In this document: in pieces, positions 18,077 through 24,304 of the stretch
Numbering within the stretch: the stretch's first letter is position 1
Layout: the number at the start of each line of letters is the position of its first letter
NCBI GenBank assembly: GCA_009911175.1
Contig: QXWX01000042.1
Location: forward strand, 1 to 55,853
Source: Lachnospiraceae bacterium
Lineage (GTDB): Bacteria > Bacillota_A > Clostridia > Lachnospirales > Lachnospiraceae
Reading direction: 5' to 3'
DNA length: 55,853 nt
Notes under the pieces: model-generated
Database searches by the model: none
Told to the model about the DNA's origin: nothing
The model's input: the letters and a program-made list of their open reading frames with translations, nothing else
Position numbers and translations under genes: made by a program

Positions 18077-19246
18077 ATGGACTTAAACAAAGAAAACATG
18101 CGGAAAATAAGGGAACTGATCGTCTTTACGATTGTCATTCTGATCGGGCTGTGGAAATACACCCTGATCGTGGATTTCCTGGGATTCATCTTAAATATCA
18201 TCTTTCCGTTTTTGCTGGGCGGCGCGATCGCCTTTATCCTGAACGTGCCCATGAGCTTTCTGGAAAGCAAAATATTCGGAAATGACGGCAAAGACGGCAG
18301 GCCAGGTTTCAAATATGCCAGGCCCTGCAGCCTGACGCTGACAATCCTGTGTGTGATCGGCGTGATTGTCCTGGTGATGTTTGTGGTGATCCCGGAGCTC
18401 GGTTCCACCTTTATGGGCCTGGGCAAGACGATCCAGGATTTTACCCCGGCGGCCATGGCGTGGGTTGAGGAAATATTCCACAACAACCAGGGGATCATGG
18501 CGCTGCTGGAGGATTTGAACATGGACTGGGACAAGATCCTGGACGGGGTTGCGGCCTTCTTTAAAAACGGCGCGGGAAGCGTGCTGGATACGACCATGTC
18601 TGCGGCAAAAAGCATCATCAGCAGTGTGACTACATTTTTCATCGCATTCGTATTTTCATGCTACATCTTGCTGCAGAAGGAAAAGCTGCGCATCCAGGTG
18701 CAGAAAATCTTTTATGCGTATCTGCCAGGGAAGATCGTGGAGAAGATACTGGATATCTGCTCCCTGACCTACCGGACCTTTTCCAGTTTCCTGGCCGGAC
18801 AGTGCGTGGAGGCGCTGATCCTTGGGATGATGTTCCTGGTGGCAATGTGGATACTGCGGCTGCCCTATGCTCTGCTGGTGGGAGTCCTGATCGCGTTTAC
18901 GGCGCTGATCCCGATCTTCGGGGCATTTATCGGATGCGTCGTGGGGGCGTTTCTGATCCTGATGGTGGACCCGGTGAAAGCATTAACCTTTGTGGCCATG
19001 TTCCTGGTGCTGCAGCAGGTGGAAGGCAACCTGATCTACCCCAAGGTGGTAGGCAATTCCGTGGGACTTCCCTCCATATGGGTGCTGGCCGCGGTCAGCA
19101 TCGGCGGCAGCCTGATGGGCATCGTGGGAATGCTCGTATTCATTCCGCTGGTGTCCGTGGTGTATATCCTGTTCCGGGGGGATGTGTATAAAAGACTGGA
19201 GAAAAAAGGAATTGCGCTGGAAAATATGTCAGGCGAAGATCAATAA
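18077..19246 (+). CDS. AI-2E/PerM-family membrane protein
   Basis: A 389-residue membrane protein of the AI-2E transporter family (YhhQ/PerM/TqsA fold). It has several N-terminal helices, a central extracytoplasmic amphipathic region (about residues 105-180) and a C-terminal block with GQCVEALILGMMF, LIAFTALIPIFGAFIGCVVG, and QQVEGNLIYPKVVGNSVGLP, the family's most conserved stretches. Characterised members export autoinducer-2, or act as Na+(Li+)/H+ antiporters, so the substrate is uncertain. AAGGAGG lies before the ATG. It follows barstar by 44 bases and may be co-transcribed, but no functional tie is evident. A large hairpin ends the unit. Confidence 0.9.
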   Translation: MDLNKENMRKIRELIVFTIVILIGLWKYTLIVDFLGFILNIIFPFLLGGAIAFILNVPMSFLESKIFGNDGKDGRPGFKYARPCSLTLTILCVIGVIVLVMFVVIPELGSTFMGLGKTIQDFTPAAMAWVEEIFHNNQGIMALLEDLNMDWDKILDGVAAFFKNGAGSVLDTTMSAAKSIISSVTTFFIAFVFSCYILLQKEKLRIQVQKIFYAYLPGKIVEKILDICSLTYRTFSSFLAGQCVEALILGMMFLVAMWILRLPYALLVGVLIAFTALIPIFGAFIGCVVGAFLILMVDPVKALTFVAMFLVLQQVEGNLIYPKVVGNSVGLPSIWVLAAVSIGGSLMGIVGMLVFIPLVSVVYILFRGDVYKRLEKKGIALENMSGEDQ

Positions 19247-19282
19247 AAACCGCATATTACAAAAGAATTGTCGGGAAACGAG

Positions 19283-19336
19283 ATGCTCCCTTTCAGGCAA
19301 GTGAAATAAAAAGACCTGTGGCCTGGAAGGGAGCAT
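19283..19336. terminator. Long hairpin between convergent genes
   Basis: ATGCTCCCTTTCAGGC (19283-19298) pairs with GCCTGGAAGGGAGCAT (19321-19336) with one mismatch and a 22-base loop. It lies between the convergent AI-2E and TetR genes and probably ends transcription from both sides, though flanking T-runs are weak. Confidence 0.6.
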
Positions 19337-19384
19337 TTCAGAAAGAACGCTTTTCGGCAGCGGCCTTCCTGAAAAAAGCCGTTT

Positions 19385-20017
19385 TCATGGAAGACTGGGC
19401 GCAGGCAGCGTATGGGCCCGTATGATCGCGCGGATAGCATTGTAGAGATCCGGCTTCAATTCTTCGAAACTGACCGGTTCATTTTCCAATATGGTGCTGT
19501 AGCAGGCGGAACTTGCCAGCTCCGCGATCAGAAAGAGCATGGTCTCCGGGGCGCGCAGCTGGAGGGCGGGGTCCGCCTGGATCAATTGCTGGAAATAGTC
19601 CATGCTGCTCAGCTCTGCATTCAGCTCCGTATCGTCTTCGCTTTTTGTCACAGCCTGCTTAAAGACACCCCAACTCAGATTTTTCGAGACGAACCGGAGG
19701 ATGGGCTTATTCTTTTCCAGCTTGCCGATCACATAATCCACGATAAAGATCATCTTGTCCTCAAAGGACGGGATGTCGGCTTTCTGAAGCTCCTCGTGGG
19801 CCGCCAGGAACAGTTTCCTGGCGGTTTCCGCAATGAGCCTGTCCCGGATCTCATACTTATCCTTAAAGTAAAGGTAGAACGTGCCCTTTGCCACGCCGGC
19901 CTTCTGGACGATATCGTGGATGGACGTTTTCACAATTCCCTGTGATAAAAATAAATCATACGCACTGGAAAAAAGCGCGTCCAGCTTTAGTTGTTTGTTT
20001 TCTTCGACTTTTCCCAT
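19385..20017 (-). CDS. TetR-family repressor of the MMPL efflux unit
   Basis: A 210-residue TetR-type regulator. The N-terminal helix-turn-helix reads TSIHDIVQKAGVAKGTFYLY then FKDKYEI (about residues 25-52); the rest is helical ligand-binding domain. The start at 20017 has AGGAGG at the right distance; a longer frame to 20116 would run through the promoter. Its promoter on the minus strand contains a 13-bp palindrome, TGACCAAAAGTCA, and three more copies of that motif lie around the promoter of the MMPL transporter at 22048. This indicates autorepression and control of the efflux genes, although guanine deaminase lies between. The inducer is unknown; a lipophilic compound would fit an MMPL exporter. 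Confidence 0.9.
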   Translation of the reverse strand: MGKVEENKQLKLDALFSSAYDLFLSQGIVKTSIHDIVQKAGVAKGTFYLYFKDKYEIRDRLIAETARKLFLAAHEELQKADIPSFEDKMIFIVDYVIGKLEKNKPILRFVSKNLSWGVFKQAVTKSEDDTELNAELSSMDYFQQLIQADPALQLRAPETMLFLIAELASSACYSTILENEPVSFEELKPDLYNAIRAIIRAHTLPAPSLP

Positions 20018-20119
20018 AGTGTGTTCCTCCTGATCACAGACAATGTGCGCTGCAGCGGCTGCGGGCATCCGGCCCCCTGCCGTCTGGTCTGTATAGAATC
20101 CATTTTGATGATGCACATC

Positions 20120-20180
20120 ATTATAAACAAAAAATGACCAAAAGTCAATAATTTTATCGCTAAAATTCGACTTCCGGTCA
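20120..20180 (-). promoter_or_regulatory. TetR promoter with two 13-bp operators
   Basis: On the minus strand TTGACT (20143-20148) and TATAAT (20120-20125) are 17 bases apart. The palindrome TGACCAAAAGTCA (20135-20147) overlaps the -35 box. A second copy, read CGACTTCCGGTCA on the plus strand (20168-20180), lies just upstream of it. Confidence 0.75.
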
Positions 20181-20187
20181 TTTACTG

Positions 20188-20224
20188 GTTACAGTTCACG
20201 GCCGGTTAGGCCGAGAACTGTAAC
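20188..20224. repeat. Intergenic palindrome (family copy 1)
   Basis: GTTACAGTTC (20188-20197), A, CGGCC, loop GGTTA, GGCCG, A, GAACTGTAAC (20215-20224): a 15-bp stem with one A-A mismatch. The centre CACGGCCGGT(T/C)AGGCCG is shared with the palindrome at 55646, whose outer arms differ but also pair. It lies downstream of guanine deaminase and could act as its transcript end, but has no T-run. Confidence 0.75.
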
Positions 20225-20244
20225 ATTTGATGTTTGGATTTCTG

Positions 20245-21531
20245 TCAGGAAAGGAGGATCTCCCTGCCGTTTACATACTTTCCGGCCAGCCGTCCGCCTT
20301 CCTCTGCCAGATAAATATACCGTTCCAGACGTTCCTTTGTATTCAGTTCTTTTGCCGTGCGGATGCCTGAATCGTCAAGCACCAGCGCGTCCAGTTCATA
20401 GCCGTCTTCAAAGCTTCCCACTTTCCCGAAGAACGATCCGCCCCCTCTGGTGGCCAGGTAGAAGGCTTCCTCCATGGTCAGGGGCTTTTTCTCCTGGTCG
20501 ATGAGCCGCCAGTAAAGTTTGGAAACGCCCACCGCGTCGGCTATGCAGCGGAACATGGACATATTTGTCCCGCCGGCGATATCGGTTCCAAGTCCGACAG
20601 GGATTCCCGCATCCAGATATCTGCGGATGGGGGCGATCCCGGAAGAAAGGTTGGTGTTGGACTGGGGGCAATGGGCCACGTACACGCCGTTGTTCTTCAT
20701 CAGTTCCACTTCCAGATCCGAAGAATGTACACAATGTGCCATGACCGTTTTCGCCTCTTTGCCGAACAGGCCGTAATGCTCATAGACATTTCCATAGCAG
20801 GCAGACCAGGGGAACAACTCCTGCACCCATTGGATCTCCGACAGATTTTCCGACAGATGGGACTGCACCGGAAGACCATATTCCTTCTGCAGCTTACCCA
20901 GCCCTTCCAACAGGGGTCCGCTGCATGTAGGCGCAAACCGGGGGGTAAGGATGGGACGGGCATTGGGATATTTTCCGGAGGTCTCACGAAGCCATGCGGC
21001 GGTGCTTTCCAGGGATTCCCGGGCATCCGTTTCCCGCAGGTCGTCGGTACAGTTCTGATCCATATTGACCTTGCCCACATAAGTGGACAGGCCGGAAGCA
21101 TCCAGCTCCTTCATCAAAAATTCCGTGGCCGGAAGATGGATGGTGCCGAAAATCACAGCTCTTGTGGACCCGCTTTTTTTCAGATCTTCGACAAAAATCC
21201 GATAAGCTTTTTCGGCATATTCCAGATCCGAGTACCGGCTCTCCTCCGGAAAGGTATGGGTATTCAGCCATTCCAGCAGTTCCAGATCCATCCCAATGCC
21301 CCGGAAAGGGTATTGGGGGGCGTGGATATGCAGATCGGTCATGCCGGGAATGATGAGCCGGTCTCCATAGTCCTTCACCGGCAGATTCCGATATTCGTCC
21401 GGGATCACCGGATAAACGCCCCGGGAAATTCCTTCGCGGCAGACCAGATAGCCCTGCTCAGTCACCGACAGGCGGTTCTTCATCTCTGAATAACAGATAT
21501 TACCTTTTAAAATAAATGAATGTTCGCGCAT
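20245..21531 (-). CDS. guaD: Guanine deaminase
   Basis: A 428-residue metal-dependent amidohydrolase that converts guanine to xanthine and ammonia. Zinc ligands His68 and His70 lie in PGMTDLHIHAPQY, the diagnostic guanine deaminase motif. It continues with GKVNMDQNC, PRFAPTCS, QSHLSEN, MAHCVHSSD, AHCPQSNTNLSSGIAP and GLGTDIAGG, carrying the remaining metal and base-binding residues. Two ATGs lie six bases apart (21537 and 21531); the second has AGGAGG at eight bases and is preferred. The approximately 130-base leader contains a guanine-class riboswitch aptamer and a terminator that compete for the same bases (see those entries), so expression is probably induced by guanine. No other purine catabolic gene is adjacent. 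Confidence 0.93.
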   Translation of the reverse strand: MREHSFILKGNICYSEMKNRLSVTEQGYLVCREGISRGVYPVIPDEYRNLPVKDYGDRLIIPGMTDLHIHAPQYPFRGIGMDLELLEWLNTHTFPEESRYSDLEYAEKAYRIFVEDLKKSGSTRAVIFGTIHLPATEFLMKELDASGLSTYVGKVNMDQNCTDDLRETDARESLESTAAWLRETSGKYPNARPILTPRFAPTCSGPLLEGLGKLQKEYGLPVQSHLSENLSEIQWVQELFPWSACYGNVYEHYGLFGKEAKTVMAHCVHSSDLEVELMKNNGVYVAHCPQSNTNLSSGIAPIRRYLDAGIPVGLGTDIAGGTNMSMFRCIADAVGVSKLYWRLIDQEKKPLTMEEAFYLATRGGGSFFGKVGSFEDGYELDALVLDDSGIRTAKELNTKERLERYIYLAEEGGRLAGKYVNGREILLS

Positions 21532-21627
21532 ATGCATCTCCTCCTTCTGCTTTTGCTGCGGGCTGCCATTTTGAATTGCCTGGGGCAACGGGCGGCCTGC
21601 GACTGCCAATATCGCATATAAACCGAT

Positions 21628-21670
21628 AAAAAAAGAATTAACTACAACAAACGAATGTCTATGTAGTCAA
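21628..21670 (-). terminator. Riboswitch-controlled terminator ahead of guanine deaminase
   Basis: In the transcript UUGACUACA (from 21670-21662) can pair with UGUAGUUAA (21646-21638) over nine base pairs with a 15-base loop, followed by UUCUUUUUUU. The first arm is the 3' side of aptamer helices P3 and P1, so terminator and ligand-bound aptamer exclude each other. Confidence 0.75.
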
Positions 21671-21720
21671 CTCTTACGGCAGTCGGTAGAAACTCTGGGC
21701 CAATCCCCAGGATATACATA
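21660..21720 (-). promoter_or_regulatory. Guanine (purine-class) riboswitch aptamer
   Basis: Read on the minus strand: P1 UAUGUA (21720-21715) with UACAUA (21665-21660); P2 UCCUGGG / CCCAGAG with the C-A mismatch also present in the xpt riboswitch; core GUUUCUACC; P3 CGACU / AGUUG with loop GCCGUAAG; then GACUAC. The two Gs of loop L2 (GAUUGG) and the CC of L3 allow the usual loop-loop contact. The specificity base in UGACUAC is C, as in guanine/hypoxanthine binders. L2 is six bases where seven (GAUAUGG) are usual. A -10 box TATAAT (21782-21787, minus strand) lies upstream with a weak -35. The class is clear from the core; ligand selectivity is inferred from that one base. Confidence 0.85.
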
Positions 21721-21932
21721 TCAGCGATCACTGTATTTAATTCTATCTCCGCAGATGTACCGAACACCTGCATTCCATTTTATTATATACTTTTTGAAAA
21801 GGATTATCCATACATGTTTTTCACGAAAAATTCAGATTATTTTTGTGTATATCTTATAAAATATGTGTCTGGATATTTCTGGTCTGTAAGTTCCCTTGAC
21901 AGATTTTTTTAAAAGCGGTACAAAAATAAAAA

Positions 21933-22023
21933 TGACTAAAAGTCAACAATTTTTAAAAATAATATTGACTTTTGGTCATTTCTGTTATATAGTACTTTTG
22001 TAATAGAAAATGACCAAAGGTCA
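21933..22023 (+). promoter_or_regulatory. MMPL promoter with three TetR operators
   Basis: Three 13-bp palindromes: TGACTAAAAGTCA (21933-21945), TGACTTTTGGTCA (21966-21978) and TGACCAAAGGTCA (22011-22023). A promoter, TTGACT (21965-21970), 17-base spacer, TATAGT (21988-21993), has the middle operator over its -35 box, the same geometry as at the TetR promoter. The last operator lies 25 bases before the start codon. Confidence 0.8.
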
Positions 22024-22047
22024 TTCTGAAAGAAGGAGGCATTTAAC

Positions 22048-24144
22048 ATGGTGAAAGCAGGTAAAAAGATTGTGAAGTACAGGATTGTGATTCTGATACT
22101 GGGCATTCTGCTGTTGATCCCTTCTGCGTTGGGATACTTTAAAACCAGGGTCAACTACGATATCCTGTATTATCTGCCGGGCAACATCGACACAATGATC
22201 GGGCAGGACATTTTGATGGACGACTTTGGAAAAGGCGCCTTTGCGATGGAGGTCGTGGAGGGCATGACTACGAAGGAAAGCGCGGACCTGAAAGTACGGA
22301 TTGAAGAGGTGGAAGGCGTAGCGGATGTGATCTGGTACGATTCCCTGATGGATACGTCGGTTCCCATGTCCGTTCTGCCGAATAAGTTTCGGGAAATATT
22401 TAATACGGACAACGCCACTCTGATGGCAATCTTTTTTGAAGATTCTACATCGGCCGACAGCACCATGGATGCCATTCATGAGATCCGCAGTGTAACGAAC
22501 AAGCAGTGCTATCTCAGCAGCATGTCTGCTGTGGTGACGGATATCAAGGATCTTTCGGAGAAGGAGACACCGATCTACGTATTGATCGCCGTGATCCTGA
22601 CCTGCATCGTGCTTTCGGTATTTATGGACTGCTGGGTGCTTCCCATCTTCTTCATGCTGAGTATCGGAATGGCCATTGTTTACAATATGGGCACCAATTA
22701 TTTTTTAGGGGAGATTTCTTATATTACAAAAGCGCTCAGCGCTGTGCTGCAGCTGGGGGTAACCATGGACTATTCCATTTTCCTCTGGCACAGCTATCAG
22801 GAGAACCAGCAGCACTATGACGGAGACAAGGAAAGGGCTATGGCGCACGCAATTGCGAATACATTTTCTTCGGTGGTCGGAAGCTCCGTCACCACAGTGG
22901 CAGGATTTATCGCATTGTGTTTCATGAGCTTTACGCTGGGACGGGATCTGGGAATCGTTATGGCAAAGGGCGTGATCTGCGGGGTGATTAGCTGCGTAAC
23001 CATTCTGCCCTCCCTGCTTCTGGTGTTTGACAAAGTGATTCAAAAGACCACCCATAAGTCCATGATCCCGAAGATGGATAAAACGGCGGCGCTGATCACC
23101 AGGCATTATAAAGCGTTTGTGCTGGCGTTCCTGATCCTGCTGGCGCCTGCGCTTTTGGGTTACAGGAGGGCGGAAGTCTACTACAACCTGGATGCGACCC
23201 TTCCAAAATACCTGCAGAGTATTCAGGCCAATGAAAAGCTGGCGGATGAATTTGACATGAATGCCACGCACATGGTTCTGGCAGACGCAAAGCTTCCCTC
23301 GAAAGACGCCAAAGCCATGCTGAATGAAATGTCGGATGTGGCGGGCGTCAAGTTTGCTCTGGGCTTGGACAGCATTCTGGGATCCGCGGTTCCAAGGGAT
23401 TTCATCCCGGCGGAGGTGACGGAGAAACTCAAACAGGGCGACTGGCAGTTGATTCTGGTCCAGTCAGAATATAAGGTGGCCACCGATGAGGTCAATGAGC
23501 AGTGTGAAATCCTGAATTCCATCATCAAAAAATATGACAGCTCCGGGATGCTGATCGGGGAAGCGCCCTGCACCAAGGATCTGATCACCATCACGGATAA
23601 AGACTTTAAGGTAGTAAGCGCGGTATCCATAGTTGCGATTTTCCTGATCATCACTGTGGTATTCCAGTCCGTTTCCCTACCGGTGATCCTGGTGGCCGTG
23701 ATTGAATTTGCCATCTTCATCAACCTGGGAATCCCCTATTATACGGGGACGAAGATGCCGTTTATCGCATCCATCGTTATCGGGACGATCCAGCTTGGAG
23801 CTACCGTGGACTACGCGATCCTGATGACGACCCGGTACAAGAAGGAACGGGGAAACGGCAGGGAAAGACAGGAAGCGATCCGGATTGCGCTGTCATCCTC
23901 AATCAATTCCGTCATTGTATCGGCGCTGGGATTTTTCGCCGCAACCTTCGGGGTGGGACTGTATTCGGATATCGATATGATCTCTGCGTTGTGTACCCTG
24001 ATGGCACGGGGAGCGATCGTGAGTATGTTCGTAGTCATCTTCGTCCTGCCATCCATGCTGATGGTATTTGACAAGGTGATCTGCGTGACGACGAGGGAAA
24101 TGCATCAGAAAAAGGAGAAGCTGAAAACAGCGGCTACTTCATAA
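22048..24144 (+). CDS. MMPL/RND-family exporter
   Basis: A 698-residue RND-superfamily protein of the MMPL type: two repeats of one helix, a large extracytoplasmic loop (about residues 35-165 and 365-520) and five helices. The proton-relay Asp-Tyr pairs typical of the group are seen in LGVTMDYSIFLWHSYQE and LGATVDYAILMTTRYKKE. Relatives export lipids, fatty acids or drugs; Gram-positive forms work without an outer membrane channel. An ideal AAGGAGG lies before the ATG. The TetR operators upstream and the heptad-repeat secreted protein downstream make an exporter-plus-accessory unit. Cargo unknown; the TetR link suggests a toxic or lipophilic compound. Confidence 0.92.
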   Translation: MVKAGKKIVKYRIVILILGILLLIPSALGYFKTRVNYDILYYLPGNIDTMIGQDILMDDFGKGAFAMEVVEGMTTKESADLKVRIEEVEGVADVIWYDSLMDTSVPMSVLPNKFREIFNTDNATLMAIFFEDSTSADSTMDAIHEIRSVTNKQCYLSSMSAVVTDIKDLSEKETPIYVLIAVILTCIVLSVFMDCWVLPIFFMLSIGMAIVYNMGTNYFLGEISYITKALSAVLQLGVTMDYSIFLWHSYQENQQHYDGDKERAMAHAIANTFSSVVGSSVTTVAGFIALCFMSFTLGRDLGIVMAKGVICGVISCVTILPSLLLVFDKVIQKTTHKSMIPKMDKTAALITRHYKAFVLAFLILLAPALLGYRRAEVYYNLDATLPKYLQSIQANEKLADEFDMNATHMVLADAKLPSKDAKAMLNEMSDVAGVKFALGLDSILGSAVPRDFIPAEVTEKLKQGDWQLILVQSEYKVATDEVNEQCEILNSIIKKYDSSGMLIGEAPCTKDLITITDKDFKVVSAVSIVAIFLIITVVFQSVSLPVILVAVIEFAIFINLGIPYYTGTKMPFIASIVIGTIQLGATVDYAILMTTRYKKERGNGRERQEAIRIALSSSINSVIVSALGFFAATFGVGLYSDIDMISALCTLMARGAIVSMFVVIFVLPSMLMVFDKVICVTTREMHQKKEKLKTAATS

Positions 24145-24165
24145 GTGGAAGTCAGAGCATGGAAT

Positions 24166-24281
24166 AAAAAATGGATACGTAAACAAAAAATGAATTCATA
24201 AACAAAAATTGGATTTATAATAGAAAAATTGAATTTATAAATGAAAATCGGATTTATAGATGAAAATCAGAGTTATAAATG
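24166..24281. repeat. Six imperfect 19-20-bp tandem repeats
   Basis: Units start at 24166, 24185, 24204, 24224, 24244 and 24263 and follow the pattern AAAAATTGRATTTATAAAYG with drift. They fill the gap between the MMPL stop and the start of the heptad-repeat gene at 24305. The array is AT-rich and contains short out-of-frame ATG triplets. Possible roles are a protein-binding array, a curved segment or a slippage-made spacer. Confidence 0.75.
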
Positions 24282-24304
24282 GATTGAACAGGAGGTTGTG
24301 CTTT

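Noticed and set aside
20671..21489. A 272-codon plus-strand frame across guanine deaminase
   Set aside because: Guanine deaminase on the other strand has all family motifs, a ribosome site and a riboswitch; the plus-strand frame has none.
24166..24281. The tandem array considered as a CRISPR
   Set aside because: Repeats are directly adjacent without unique spacers, are imperfect, and no cas gene is present.
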